From an uncultured Clostridium sp. (lineage in GTDB: Bacteria > Bacillota_I > Bacilli_A > RF39 > UBA660): a stretch of DNA of 59,864 bases. Numbering within the stretch: position 1 is the first letter of the stretch; each line of letters starts with the position of its first letter. The stretch lies in contig CAMNJQ010000047.1 of assembly GCA_946541575.1 (NCBI GenBank), forward strand, positions 1-59,864, given 5' to 3'. Below the pieces are notes generated by a model. The model saw only the letters and a program-made list of their open reading frames with translations, was not told the DNA's origin and did not search any database. Positions 7,850 to 17,807 of this stretch are shown here, one piece after another. The position numbers were made by a program, and so were the translations under genes.

Positions 7850-8642
7850 AGTAATAGGAATTAACTTTGAGGGAAGTAGTAGAATATATTATTTTTCACC
7901 AAATAAGTTAGATTTAAAAAAGAAAGACAAGCTAGTGTTGGAAACAGAAAGAGGTATTCAATTATGTACTGCGGTTACTGATATTATAGAAATACCAGAC
8001 TCAAAAATAGTAACCCCACTAAGGCCAGTGCTTAGATTAGCAACTAAAGAAGATATAAAAAAATATGAGGAAAACAAAAAGACTTGTGTTACTGCATTGG
8101 AAAAGGCTAGAAAACTAGCACTAGATTTAAAATTAGATATGAAGTTTATTGATTGTAGTTTTACTCTTGATCGAAATCAATTAATATTTAATTTTTTAGC
8201 TGATGAAAGAATAGACTTTAGAGAATTAGCCAAAAAACTTGCTTCAATTTATAAAACAAGAATAGAATTAAGACAGGTTGGGGTACGAGATAAAGCAAAA
8301 GAAATCAGCGGAATAGGACCATGTGGAAGAGTTTTATGTTGTAGTACTTTTTTAAATGATTTTAATAGTGTATCAATTAATATGGCAAAAAATCAAAATC
8401 TTTCACTTAACCCAACAAAAATAAATGGTATATGTGGAAGATTACTATGTTGTTTAAAATATGAAGATGATACTTATACAGAACTAAAGAAAGAATTTCC
8501 TTCTATAGGAACAAAAGTCAAAGTAAATGATATTGAAGGAAAAGTTGTATCTCAAAATGTTCTAAATAACAAAATTACCATTGAAAAAGCTGACAAAACA
8601 CAAGTAGAAGTTGAGTATAATAAAAATGAAAGTAGTAAATGA
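7842..8642 (+). CDS. ricT: PSP1-domain protein RicT (YaaT)
   Basis: 266 residues. RicT is part of the RicA-RicF-RicT (Y) complex that guides RNase Y cleavage and influences sporulation and competence. The PSP1 domain is clear, with cysteine motifs GPCGRVLCCSTF and GICGRLLCCLKYE that bind iron-sulfur in the complex. Start ATG 7842 (MNEVIGINFEG) is preferred over GTG 7827 because GGAG sits 9 bp before it. It overlaps the end of holB by 8 bp. Confidence 0.93.
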   Translation: MNEVIGINFEGSSRIYYFSPNKLDLKKKDKLVLETERGIQLCTAVTDIIEIPDSKIVTPLRPVLRLATKEDIKKYEENKKTCVTALEKARKLALDLKLDMKFIDCSFTLDRNQLIFNFLADERIDFRELAKKLASIYKTRIELRQVGVRDKAKEISGIGPCGRVLCCSTFLNDFNSVSINMAKNQNLSLNPTKINGICGRLLCCLKYEDDTYTELKKEFPSIGTKVKVNDIEGKVVSQNVLNNKITIEKADKTQVEVEYNKNESSK

Positions 8643-9354
8643 TTTATTAAATTATAAAAATATGAAAATAGTACAAAATGAAGATTATTTTAATTTCTCA
8701 CTAGATTCAGTTTTATTACCTAATTTTGTAACTATTAAAAAAAATACGAAAAAAATATTAGATTTAGGAACGGGCAATGCTCCAATTCCATTAATATTAA
8801 CTACAAGAACTAATGCCAAAATATATGGAATAGAATTACAAAAAGAAGTGTATGATCTTGCAGTAGAGTCAGTAAAAATGAATCAATTAAACAATCAAAT
8901 TGAATTAATTAATGATAATATGAAAAGTCTTGATAAGTATTTTGAAATTAATTCATTTGATGTTATTTTATGTAATCCACCATATTTTAGATTAAATGAA
9001 CAGTCAAATGTAAATGAAAGTATTCAAAAAACTATTGCAAGACATGAAAAAGAAATTACTTTATCTGATATACTATCAATTGCAAAAAAATATCTTAATA
9101 ATAATGGAACATTTGCAATGGTACATAGAACAGATAGATTAATAGAGATAATAGATGAATTTAAAAAAAATAATATAGAGCCAAAAAGAATTCAATTAAT
9201 TTATCCTAAAGAAAAAACAGAGTCTAATATGGTTTTAATAGAAGGTAGAAAAAATGGTAATATTGGATTAAAAGTATTACCACCAATAATTGTTCATAAT
9301 TTTGATGGTGAATACAGACAAGAAATTAAAGAACTATTTCATGAGAGGAGATAA
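8626..9354 (+). CDS. trmN6: tRNA1(Val) adenine-N6 methyltransferase
   Basis: 242 residues. A class I SAM methyltransferase of the TrmN6/YabB family, predicted to methylate A37 of tRNA1-Val. Visible: NEDYFNFSLDSVLL near the N terminus, SAM loop LDLGTGNAPIPL, and the catalytic NPPYF motif typical of N6-adenine enzymes. ATG 8626 lies 17 bp inside ricT with only a weak ribosome site, so translational coupling is likely. The B. subtilis neighbours yazA and rsmI are absent here. Confidence 0.9.
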   Translation: MKVVNDLLNYKNMKIVQNEDYFNFSLDSVLLPNFVTIKKNTKKILDLGTGNAPIPLILTTRTNAKIYGIELQKEVYDLAVESVKMNQLNNQIELINDNMKSLDKYFEINSFDVILCNPPYFRLNEQSNVNESIQKTIARHEKEITLSDILSIAKKYLNNNGTFAMVHRTDRLIEIIDEFKKNNIEPKRIQLIYPKEKTESNMVLIEGRKNGNIGLKVLPPIIVHNFDGEYRQEIKELFHERR

Positions 9355-9355
9355 C

Positions 9356-9916
9356 ATGAAACTAATAGTAGGGCTAGGTAATCCAGGAAAAGAATATGAG
9401 AACACTAGACATAATATGGGATTTATCTTTTTAGACTATTTTGCTAATAAACATAATATAAATATTGATAAAGAAAAGTTTAATGGATTATATGCAAAGA
9501 CGATAATAAATAATGAAGATGTAATATTATTGAAACCTTTATCATATATGAATTTATCAGGAGAAGTCATAGAAAAATATGTTAATTATTATAAGATACA
9601 AATAGATGATATATTAATCATAAATGATGACTTAGATTTAGACTTTGGTAGAATAAAATTAAAAAGCTCAGGATCAAGTGGTGGACATAATGGATTAAAA
9701 AACATTATTTTGCATTTGAATACAGAAAAGTTTAAAAGATTAAAGGTTGGAATATCAAATAATAAATTAATTGATACAAAAGACTATGTATTAGGAAAAT
9801 TTAATAAAGAAGAATTAAAAAGAATTGATGAATTAAAAGTGATAATAAATGGTTTATTAGAAGATTTCTTAGAGATGAGTTTTGAAAAGTTAATGTGTAA
9901 ATATAACAATAATTAA
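9356..9916 (+). CDS. pth: peptidyl-tRNA hydrolase
   Basis: 186 residues, normal length. Pth releases tRNA from stalled peptidyl-tRNA. Motifs: LIVGLGNPGKEYENTRHN (catalytic His after the TR), KPLSYMNLSGE, and GSSGGHNGLK. ATG 9356 follows GAGAGGAG; upstream in-frame starts lie within trmN6 and are rejected. It sits just ahead of mfd, as in B. subtilis. Confidence 0.97.
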   Translation: MKLIVGLGNPGKEYENTRHNMGFIFLDYFANKHNINIDKEKFNGLYAKTIINNEDVILLKPLSYMNLSGEVIEKYVNYYKIQIDDILIINDDLDLDFGRIKLKSSGSSGGHNGLKNIILHLNTEKFKRLKVGISNNKLIDTKDYVLGKFNKEELKRIDELKVIINGLLEDFLEMSFEKLMCKYNNN

Positions 9917-9928
9917 AGGTGATTTTGC

Positions 9929-12900
9929 ATGGACTTATTCAATGATTTAATTACAATTAAAGATGAAGAAAAAGTAGGATTGGTCGGACTAAACGACGAA
10001 TTCTTTTCATTGTATCTTAATAAACTATTTGAACAAAGTAATAAAAATATATTAATTGTTACTTCAACCTTATTTGAAGCAAATATGCTAAATAATTACA
10101 TATCATCTTATACTAATAAAAACTATTTATTTCCAGTAGATGATTTTTTAACTATGGAGTCTATAGCATCTAGTCCTGATTTAAAAATTACACGTCTAGA
10201 AACATTAAATAAAACAATTAGTAATGATAAAAAGATTATAGTTACCCATTTAAATGGATATATAAGATATCTTCCAAAAAAAACTAATTATATTAATTCA
10301 ATTATTAGTTTAACTGTTGGAGAAGAAATAAAAAGAGATAATTTGATTGATTTACTAATATCAAATGGATATGTAAGAGAATCTTTAGTTACAAAAACAG
10401 GTGAAATAGGTGTAAGAGGGTTTGTTATTGATATATTTCCAATACAAAATAACCATCCCATAAGAATTGAATTCTTTGGAGATGAAATTGATTCTATTAG
10501 AATATTTGATGAAGATACACAAAAAACTATCGAAGAAGTTAAAAAATGTAATATATATCCTAACACAGAGTTTATTACAGGTAAGATATCTGATTGCACC
10601 ACTAATAATCAAAAATACTTAAAAAGTGAGTCAGATGGTAATATAGAGTCAATTTATGATTATTTAGATGAGCCAATTACTATATTCAAAAATTATAATC
10701 AAATAAAGTCAAGCTATGAATCATTAATCAATCAAATGGAAGAATATAGAAATGATAGAGATAAAGACTTTACAGACGATTACATGTATAGTATTGATGA
10801 TATTAAAGTAAAAAAAGTGATTTATTATAACACTATTGATAACGTAATCGATGAATTGGACAAAAATAGTGTAATAAACTTTACAGTTAAAGAAATAGAG
10901 AAGTTTAATGAGAATATTGACTTAATTAATAAGTATTTAACTAAGAATATTGAATTAGGGAATACTATTGTAATAGCTCTGAAGGATTTTCAAATAAGAA
11001 GTTTTACTAAATATTTATCCGTAAAATATATATTAACGACGATTAACAATATAATTCCTAACTCTGTTAATATTATTAAAAAAGAATTAAATATGGGCTT
11101 CCAATATAAAAATATAATATTATTAACAGAAAATGAATTATTCAATAAGCATACAAATAAGTCAAAATATAAAACAAATTTTAAATATTCTACTAAAATA
11201 AAAAATATTAATAATTTGGAAGTAGGAGATTATGTAGTTCACAGTCTACATGGTATTGGTATTTATAATGGTATTAAAACATTATCTCAAGGAAATATCT
11301 TAAAAGATTATCTGGAAATATTATATCAAGGCAAGGACAAGTTATATATTCCTGTAGAAAAAATTGAATTAATTAGTAAATATAGTGGAAAAGAAGGAAT
11401 AACGCCTAAAATAAATAAATTAAGTGGAACTGAATGGGAAAAGACAAAAATTAGAGTAAAGAGTAAAGTTAAAGATATCGCTGAAAAATTATTAAAAATA
11501 TATGCAATTAGAGAAATGAAACAAGGATATAGATTTAGAAAAGACGATGAATTACAAGAATTATTTGAAAACGAGTTTCAACATACACCAACTAAAGATC
11601 AACTTTTAGCTGTTAAACAAATTAAAGAGGATATGGAATCGTCTTCTCCAATGGATCGACTTCTATGTGGGGATGTTGGTTATGGAAAAACAGAAGTAGC
11701 TTTTAGAGCAATGTTTAAAGCAGTAAATGATGGTAAACAAGTATTATATTTATGCCCAACTACAATTTTATCAAATCAGCAATATGAGAATGCCTTACAA
11801 AGATTTAAAAACTTTCCTATTAATATCGCAATTTTAAATAGATTTACTACAGCAAAAGAAACTAAAAAGATACTTCAGGATTTAGAAGAAAAGAAAGTTG
11901 ATATAGTTTTTGGTACTCATAGACTATTAAGTAATGATATAAAACCAAAAGATTTAGGACTTTTAGTAATTGATGAAGAGCAAAGATTTGGAGTTGTTCA
12001 TAAAGAAAAAATAAAAGAATACAAAGAAAATGTTGATGTTTTAACACTTACAGCAACGCCAATACCAAGAACATTACAAATGTCAATGGTAGGACTTAGA
12101 AGTCTTTCATTAATTGAAACACCTCCTATGGATAGGTATCCAGTTCAAACTTATGTAATGGAAGAAAATTCTCATATAATAAAAGATGCAGTATACAAAG
12201 AATTATCAAGAAATGGTCAAGTTTTTATACTATATAACAGGGTTGAAGATATTGAAGTAAAAAAATTAGAATTTGAACGACTTATGCCAGAAGCAAAAAT
12301 AGTAATCGCTCATGGACAAATGACAAAAGAAGAACTTGAAACAAGAATGATTGACTTTATAAATCACGAATATGATATTTTACTATGCACAACAATAATT
12401 GAAACTGGAATAGATATTCCTAATGTTAACACTATAATAATATTGAATGCAGATTATTTTGGTCTAAGCCAACTATACCAGGTTAGAGGAAGAGTAGGAA
12501 GAAGCAATAAAATAGCTTATGCTTACCTAATGTATAATAAAAATAAAATATTATCTGATGTAGCAATAAAAAGATTAAATGTAATAAAGGAATTTACGGA
12601 ATTAGGAAGTGGATTCTCTATTGCAACAAGAGACTTATCAATTAGAGGTGCAGGAGATATTTTAGGAAGTGAACAAGCTGGATTTATAGATAATGTAGGA
12701 ATAGAATTATATTTAAAAATATTAAATGAAGAAGTTGCTAAATTAAAAGGTGAAACAGTAGAAGAAGAAAAAGTTAAAGATGAAAAACCTTTATTAAATG
12801 TTGAAACACATATTAGCGATGATTATGTAGAAGAGACAGATCTAAAGATTGAAATTCATAAAAAGATTAACGAAATTGATACATATGAAAAATTATTAGA

Positions 12901-13237
12901 GGTAAAACAAGAATTAGAAGATAGATTTGGTAAAGTAGATGAAAAAGTAATAACATATATGTATGAAGAGTGGTTTGAAAGCTTAGCAAAAACATTAGAA
13001 GTTGAAGAAGTCCATCAAACAAAAAATTCAATCGAAGTAGTATTTTCAGAGAACATTTCAAAAAAGATAAATGGTGAAAAATTGTTTATGGATGCTTTCG
13101 AAATATCAAAAATGCTTAGATTTCAATTGAAAAGCAATCATTTAATTTTAATTCTTGATACGATAAGATTAGAAGAAAACTATGTCTTTATACTAACTAA
13201 AATACTAAGTAAAATCGAACTTAAAGAAACTAATTAA
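9929..13237 (+). CDS. mfd: transcription-repair coupling factor Mfd
   Basis: 1102 residues. Mfd pushes stalled RNA polymerase off lesions and recruits UvrA. Order of parts: UvrB-like N-terminal region, RNA-polymerase-interacting domain beginning near VGDYVVHSLHGIGIY (about 430), the RecG-like motor with Walker A GDVGYGKT (about 577-584), DEEQRFG box (about 680), motif VI region QVRGRVGRS, then the TRG-like segment and the C-terminal domain. The spacing to pth is 12 bp, so it is likely the same operon. Confidence 0.97.
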   Translation: MDLFNDLITIKDEEKVGLVGLNDEFFSLYLNKLFEQSNKNILIVTSTLFEANMLNNYISSYTNKNYLFPVDDFLTMESIASSPDLKITRLETLNKTISNDKKIIVTHLNGYIRYLPKKTNYINSIISLTVGEEIKRDNLIDLLISNGYVRESLVTKTGEIGVRGFVIDIFPIQNNHPIRIEFFGDEIDSIRIFDEDTQKTIEEVKKCNIYPNTEFITGKISDCTTNNQKYLKSESDGNIESIYDYLDEPITIFKNYNQIKSSYESLINQMEEYRNDRDKDFTDDYMYSIDDIKVKKVIYYNTIDNVIDELDKNSVINFTVKEIEKFNENIDLINKYLTKNIELGNTIVIALKDFQIRSFTKYLSVKYILTTINNIIPNSVNIIKKELNMGFQYKNIILLTENELFNKHTNKSKYKTNFKYSTKIKNINNLEVGDYVVHSLHGIGIYNGIKTLSQGNILKDYLEILYQGKDKLYIPVEKIELISKYSGKEGITPKINKLSGTEWEKTKIRVKSKVKDIAEKLLKIYAIREMKQGYRFRKDDELQELFENEFQHTPTKDQLLAVKQIKEDMESSSPMDRLLCGDVGYGKTEVAFRAMFKAVNDGKQVLYLCPTTILSNQQYENALQRFKNFPINIAILNRFTTAKETKKILQDLEEKKVDIVFGTHRLLSNDIKPKDLGLLVIDEEQRFGVVHKEKIKEYKENVDVLTLTATPIPRTLQMSMVGLRSLSLIETPPMDRYPVQTYVMEENSHIIKDAVYKELSRNGQVFILYNRVEDIEVKKLEFERLMPEAKIVIAHGQMTKEELETRMIDFINHEYDILLCTTIIETGIDIPNVNTIIILNADYFGLSQLYQVRGRVGRSNKIAYAYLMYNKNKILSDVAIKRLNVIKEFTELGSGFSIATRDLSIRGAGDILGSEQAGFIDNVGIELYLKILNEEVAKLKGETVEEEKVKDEKPLLNVETHISDDYVEETDLKIEIHKKINEIDTYEKLLEVKQELEDRFGKVDEKVITYMYEEWFESLAKTLEVEEVHQTKNSIEVVFSENISKKINGEKLFMDAFEISKMLRFQLKSNHLILILDTIRLEENYVFILTKILSKIELKETN

Positions 13238-13296
13238 TTGACTATAAAGCGAATATTTGTTAATATCATCTTATAGAATAGAAAAAGGTGTTAAAT

Positions 13297-13923
13297 ATGG
13301 AAATAGATATCAACAAGATGTTCAAAGATAAAAATAAAGAGATATTTAAAAATAGCTTAATTCTAGAAATGGAAAGAAATCTTGATACATTAAAAAATAC
13401 TACTGATAACTGTGTAGCATTAGAAATAAATAAATTATTTTTATTTTTTAAAAATTATTTTGAAGAAGAAGGAATAAAATTTAAAAAAGAAGAATTATTA
13501 GGAGCACTATATAAAGAAAAAAAAGATTTAAATGATATTGTTAATAAACAAATAGAGAATAAGAAAAAAAATATGGAAGAAGCTTTTTTAAAAAAAGATA
13601 ACAAAGAAGATATTTTAAGTAAAGAATATATAGATTTGTATTATACAACTTTAAAAGATGAAACAAGTATTATAAATGAAGCAATTGATAAAGAATTGAC
13701 AGAACAAATAACAATTACTTTTACCCCAAGTATAATAAAAAAATATAAATTGAGTACAGTTGAACAGTCAGAAAGAATATACTCAAGAATAAATTTTTTG
13801 TTTAAAGACAATGTTGTATCTCGAATAAAAGAACAAATCATTTTCAGAGATGAATCATTAAAGAATATGGCATATGAATCATATAATAAATATTTAGATT
13901 TAAATAAAACAACTACGGAATAA
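13297..13923 (+). CDS. conserved-looking protein of unknown function
   Basis: 208 residues from ATG 13297, with AAAGG 8 bp before it (the frame is also open to GTG 13288). It is highly charged, helical and without a signal peptide or membrane segment, so probably cytoplasmic. The residues EEEGIKFKKEELL and a Lys/Asn/Glu-rich middle give no family clue. It follows mfd by about 60 bp and precedes a T-box leader. Codon use matches its neighbours. Confidence 0.6.
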   Translation: MEIDINKMFKDKNKEIFKNSLILEMERNLDTLKNTTDNCVALEINKLFLFFKNYFEEEGIKFKKEELLGALYKEKKDLNDIVNKQIENKKKNMEEAFLKKDNKEDILSKEYIDLYYTTLKDETSIINEAIDKELTEQITITFTPSIIKKYKLSTVEQSERIYSRINFLFKDNVVSRIKEQIIFRDESLKNMAYESYNKYLDLNKTTTE

Positions 13924-13927
13924 AGTA

Positions 13928-13956
13928 TTGAAATAATACAAAAATGATGATAAAAT
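13928..13956 (+). promoter_or_regulatory. promoter of the dut-metG operon
   Basis: TTGAAA (13928-13933), 17-bp spacer, TAAAAT (13951-13956). It overlaps the end of the unknown gene and starts the T-box leader at about 13963. Confidence 0.6.
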
Positions 13957-13962
13957 ACAACC

Positions 13963-14178
13963 ATATTTAAATATTGAGAAGGAAAGAGAAATAACTAGCT
14001 ATTAAAGAGAGCCTTGTTTGGTGAAAAAGGTATAGTAAATTATTGAAAATGGTTCTGGAATAGACTTGCTGATATTTAAGCAAGTACGTAGATATGCGTT
14101 AAATAGTGAGGTAGATTAAATCTATGAATTAAGGTGGTACCACGGGAAAATCTCGTCCTTTGATACTATCTTTTTTTA
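13963..14178 (+). promoter_or_regulatory. T-box riboswitch leader, methionine type
   Basis: The leader shows the T-box core AAGGTGGTACCACG (14131-14144), which pairs with uncharged tRNA at its bulge. Upstream is a Stem I with the AGAGAG motif (about 14010), TTTGGTGAA distal loop, and a closing pair CTATT/AATAG. The specifier is read as ATG at 14049-14051 in GAAAATGG, fitting metG downstream. The terminator pairs ACGGGA with TCTCGT, ending in CTTTTTTT at 14170-14177. Low charging of tRNA-Met would favour antitermination. Confidence 0.88.
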
Positions 14179-14191
14179 TGAGGTGATAATT

Positions 14192-14653
14192 ATGAGAAAA
14201 TTTGAAAAAATTAGCTTTGAACAGTTTAAAAAAGATATTAAAGATGATAAAGAATTATATGAATCATATAATATTCCTAAAAGAGAAACTATGTATGCAG
14301 CAGGATATGACTTTGAAGCAATAGAAGGTTTTTCTATTCATCCAGGAGAGATAAAAAAAATTCCAACTGGAATAAAAGCTGATATGAATAATGATGAAGT
14401 ATTATTATTAATAGATAGAAGTGGGCAAGGATTTAAATATAATATTCGGATGTGCAATCAGGTTGGGGTAATCGATAAAGATTATTATAATAATAAAGAT
14501 AATGAAGGGCATATATGGATAAAACTTCAAAATGAAGGAGATAAAGATTATATAGTTCATAAAAAAGATGGAATTATACAAGGAATATTTATGAAATATT
14601 TGATTACAAATGATGAAGAAAAAAGTTTTAAAAATAGAGAATCAAATTATTAA
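14192..14653 (+). CDS. dut: dUTPase-family protein (dUTP diphosphatase)
   Basis: 153 residues. It would hydrolyse dUTP to dUMP and keep uracil out of DNA. Family motifs: AAGYDFEA, PTGIKADM, the serine/arginine segment IDRSGQGFK, and NQVGVIDKDYY followed by an acidic insert and GHIWIKLQN. The C-terminal glycine-rich motif 5 of classical trimeric dUTPases is not visible. Start ATG 14192 with AGGTG 6 bp before; GTG 14183 is part of that ribosome site. It is the first gene behind the methionine T-box and overlaps the region before metG. Confidence 0.8.
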   Translation: MRKFEKISFEQFKKDIKDDKELYESYNIPKRETMYAAGYDFEAIEGFSIHPGEIKKIPTGIKADMNNDEVLLLIDRSGQGFKYNIRMCNQVGVIDKDYYNNKDNEGHIWIKLQNEGDKDYIVHKKDGIIQGIFMKYLITNDEEKSFKNRESNY

Positions 14654-14672
14654 TGGAAAAGAGGAAAAAAAT

Positions 14673-16223
14673 ATGGAAAAAAAGAAATATTATATATCAA
14701 CAGCAATTGCTTATACATCATCTAAACCTCATATTGGAAATACATATGAAATAGTATTAGCTGATGCTATAGCAAGATATAAAAGACAAAAAGGGTACGA
14801 TGTTTATTTTCAAACTGGTACAGATGAACACGGAGAAAAAATACAATTAAAAGCAGAAGAAAAAGGAATAACTCCTCAAGAATATGTTGATGAGATTGCT
14901 GGGCAAATAAAACAAATATGGGATGTAATGAATACTTCTTATGATAAATTTGTTAGAACTACAGATAAACATCATGAGGAAATTGTTCAAAAGATTTTTA
15001 AAAAGTTATATGATCAAGGAGATATTTATAAAGGATCATATGAAGGGCTTTATTGTACTCCATGCGAATCATTTTGGACTGAAAGCCAACTAGTAGATGG
15101 AAAATGTCCTGATTGTGGAAGAGAAGTAGCAAAAGCAAAAGAAGAAGCATATTTCTTTAAATTATCAAAATATCAAGATAGACTTATAGATTATATTGAA
15201 AGCCATCCTGAATTTATTCAACCAGAATCAAGAAAAAATGAAATGGTAAATAATTTTTTAAAGCCAGGATTACAAGATTTATGTGTTTCTAGAACATCAT
15301 TTAATTGGGGAGTTCCAGTAACATTTGATGATAAGCATGTAGTATATGTTTGGATTGATGCTTTGTCTAATTACATAACTAATATAGGATATGATCCAGA
15401 TGGATCTAGCGAAGAATTTACTAAATGGTGGCCAGCTGATTTACATTTAATTGGAAAAGATATAATAAGATTTCATACAATTTATTGGCCAATAATTCTA
15501 ATGGCCCTTGATTTACCACTACCAAAACAAGTATTTGGTCATCCATGGTTATTGTTTGGAAATGATAAGATGAGTAAATCTAAGGGAAATGTATTATATG
15601 CAGATGACCTAGTAAAATTATTTGGTGTTGATGCAATAAGATATTATGTTTTACATGAAATACCTTTTGGTAACGATGGAACTATTACATATGATTTGAT
15701 CATAGAAAGAGTTAATAGTGATCTTGCAAATGTATTAGGAAATTTAGTAAATAGAACAATATCAATGGCTAATAAATATTTTGAAGGAAAGATTCACAAA
15801 ACTACAAGTACTACTGAATATGATAAAGACTTAATAGAAAAGGTTAATGCTTTATCAAATAATGTAGATAATAGAATGAATAAACTTGAAATAGGAGCAG
15901 CATTAGATGAAATCTTTGATGTATTAAGAAGAAGTAATAAATATATCGATGAAACAACTCCATGGTTATTAGCAAAAGATGAATCAAGACAAGATGAATT
16001 AAAAACAGTGTTATATAACTTACTAGAATCTATAAGAGTATGTGCAGTATTATTAAAACCATTCTTGCCAGATACATCAGATGAAATACTTAAACAATTA
16101 AATATTGATGTAAGAGATGAAATATTTAATGATGATTTATCTTATGTAACAAATACACCATCTCCATTATTTCAAAGAATAGACAAAGAAAAAAAATTAG
16201 AAGAAATAGAAAATCAAAAATAG
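14673..16223 (+). CDS. metG: methionyl-tRNA synthetase
   Basis: 516 residues. It charges tRNA-Met. Class I signatures: PHIGN (19-23) in the HIGH position and KMSKSKGN near 298. A zinc knuckle is formed by CTPC (about 129) and CPDC (about 146). The C-terminal tRNA-binding domain found in B. subtilis MetRS is absent, so this is the short form. ATG 14673 follows GAGG at 14661-14664. Expression is linked to the T-box upstream of dut. Confidence 0.97.
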   Translation: MEKKKYYISTAIAYTSSKPHIGNTYEIVLADAIARYKRQKGYDVYFQTGTDEHGEKIQLKAEEKGITPQEYVDEIAGQIKQIWDVMNTSYDKFVRTTDKHHEEIVQKIFKKLYDQGDIYKGSYEGLYCTPCESFWTESQLVDGKCPDCGREVAKAKEEAYFFKLSKYQDRLIDYIESHPEFIQPESRKNEMVNNFLKPGLQDLCVSRTSFNWGVPVTFDDKHVVYVWIDALSNYITNIGYDPDGSSEEFTKWWPADLHLIGKDIIRFHTIYWPIILMALDLPLPKQVFGHPWLLFGNDKMSKSKGNVLYADDLVKLFGVDAIRYYVLHEIPFGNDGTITYDLIIERVNSDLANVLGNLVNRTISMANKYFEGKIHKTTSTTEYDKDLIEKVNALSNNVDNRMNKLEIGAALDEIFDVLRRSNKYIDETTPWLLAKDESRQDELKTVLYNLLESIRVCAVLLKPFLPDTSDEILKQLNIDVRDEIFNDDLSYVTNTPSPLFQRIDKEKKLEEIENQK

Positions 16224-16245
16224 AAGACAATATGTCTTCTTTTTA
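16222..16245 (+). terminator. hairpin terminator between metG and tatD
   Basis: AGAAGACA and TGTCTTCT form an 8-bp stem with a 3-nt loop, then TTTTT. The tatD ribosome site AGGAGG follows at once, so readthrough is possible. Confidence 0.7.
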
Positions 16246-16255
16246 GGAGGATATA

Positions 16256-17029
16256 ATGTATATAGATACACATTGTCATTTATCTAAAGATGATTATGAA
16301 GATATAGAAGAAGTAATTAATAATGCCAAAAAAGAAAATGTTAAGTACATGATAATAAGTGGATGTGACAAAAAAAGCATTAAAGAATCAATAGAGATAG
16401 CAAATTCGCATGATAATATTTATCTAGCTTTAGGGTATCATCCTAGTGAAGCTAAGAAAACTAGCATTGATGATTTAATGGAATTAGAAGAAACAATCAA
16501 ACATAATAAAAAAGTAGTAGCAATTGGAGAAATTGGACTAGATTATCATTGGGAAAAAGATAATAAAGAAGAACAAAAAGAGTTATTTAAAAATCAAATC
16601 GAAATAGCTAAAAGATTAAATCTTCCATTAGTAATACATTCAAGAGATGCTTTCCAAGATACTTTCGACATTTTAAAAGAAGCAAATTATAAAGGAGTAA
16701 TACATTGTTTTAGTGGTAATAAAGAGAATGCTAAAAAGTATTTATCAATCGGATTCTATTTAGGTATAGGTGGTGTACTAACTTTTAAAAATACAAATTT
16801 AAAAGGAACTTTATTAGAAATACCTAATGAAAAGATATTACTAGAAACTGATTCACCATATCTTGCACCAACTCCACATAGAGGAGAAAGAAATGAATCT
16901 AAATATATTCCTTTAATAGCAGAAGAAATTTCAAAAATAAAAGAAATTCCACTATCAGAAGTAGAAAAAATTACAACAAATAATGCAAAATTATTATTTA
17001 ATCTTGATTTTATTGATGAAATTGACTAA
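16256..17029 (+). CDS. tatD: TatD-family metal-dependent DNase
   Basis: 257 residues. A TIM-barrel hydrolase of the TatD/YcfH group, with nuclease activity known in the family. Metal ligands: DTHCHL (4-9), GEIGLDYHW, HSRDA, HCFSG, and LETDSPYLAP. ATG lies 7 bp after AGGAGG. It is placed behind metG as in B. subtilis (metS-yabD). Confidence 0.95.
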   Translation: MYIDTHCHLSKDDYEDIEEVINNAKKENVKYMIISGCDKKSIKESIEIANSHDNIYLALGYHPSEAKKTSIDDLMELEETIKHNKKVVAIGEIGLDYHWEKDNKEEQKELFKNQIEIAKRLNLPLVIHSRDAFQDTFDILKEANYKGVIHCFSGNKENAKKYLSIGFYLGIGGVLTFKNTNLKGTLLEIPNEKILLETDSPYLAPTPHRGERNESKYIPLIAEEISKIKEIPLSEVEKITTNNAKLLFNLDFIDEID

Positions 17030-17085
17030 ATAAAAAAGTTGTGCTATTATCATCTTATAAACTAGTAAGAGGTAGATGTAGGTTT

Positions 17086-17691
17086 ATGAGAAAACAAAGA
17101 ACATTAAAGATATTAAGAAATTGTTCTTTATATCTTTTATATATATTATTAATTCTTTCGATTTTAGTTAATATAGGACAAACAAATAAAATAACAACAT
17201 ATAATATTTCAGGAGTAACTTCGCTTCAGTCATCACATATGCTTGATAAGTATACTCCTAAGCCAGAGCCAGTTCCAGAAGTAATTGTTGAGGCTCCAAC
17301 ACCAAAAATTGAAAAATATAGATTAACATCTTTCTATGCTCAAGACGAACTTAATACAGGAGACTGTGTAGGTGCAGGATTCTGTAGATGGGAATTTGAT
17401 AAAAACGATAAGGGTTGGTATACATATAATGGTAAATTAGTACTAGCAGCAGCAACTACATATTTACAAAAAAAGTTTGGTACCAGAGAAGGATTTACTT
17501 ACTTTAAATATTATGATGAAGTAAATATAACAATAGATGGAGTAGTTTATCCAGGAATTATCTTAGATACATGCGGAGCTTGTTATAGGGATAAAAGACT
17601 TGACCTATTTGTAGAAGATGGACAAAGTGCAATTGATAGAGGATACATGGGAAGAAACATGATTAGTGTTGAAATAACTAAAAAGAAATAA
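17086..17691 (+). CDS. membrane-anchored 3D-domain protein (YabE-like position)
   Basis: 201 residues. One N-terminal membrane segment (about 14-32), a Pro-rich linker, then a C-terminal domain with YPGIILDTCGACYRDKRLDLF, which fits the 3D (three-Asp) domain seen in RpfB/YabE and MltA-type wall enzymes. A role in peptidoglycan cleavage is an inference. The position between tatD and ksgA is that of yabE in B. subtilis, but G5 repeats are missing. Start ATG 17086 is preferred; in-frame TTG/GTG starts upstream would add residues before the basic patch MRKQR. Confidence 0.75.
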   Translation: MRKQRTLKILRNCSLYLLYILLILSILVNIGQTNKITTYNISGVTSLQSSHMLDKYTPKPEPVPEVIVEAPTPKIEKYRLTSFYAQDELNTGDCVGAGFCRWEFDKNDKGWYTYNGKLVLAAATTYLQKKFGTREGFTYFKYYDEVNITIDGVVYPGIILDTCGACYRDKRLDLFVEDGQSAIDRGYMGRNMISVEITKKK

Positions 17692-17713
17692 AAGCTATTA
17701 TTAGCTTTTTTTT
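17689..17713 (+). terminator. intrinsic terminator
   Basis: AAAAGCTA, short loop, TTAGCTTTTTTTT directly behind the 3D-domain gene. Confidence 0.75.
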
Positions 17714-17807
17714 AATTTATAAAAATATATATTTAATATAAAATAAGGTATATTGAATTATAAAGAAGATTTATATATAATTTAAGTAAAAAAGGAGTTT
17801 ATATAAT

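Noticed and set aside
6993-8642. Mycoplasma genetic code (TGA as Trp)
   Set aside because: Several clearly complete genes end at TGA and tryptophan is encoded by TGG in conserved positions.
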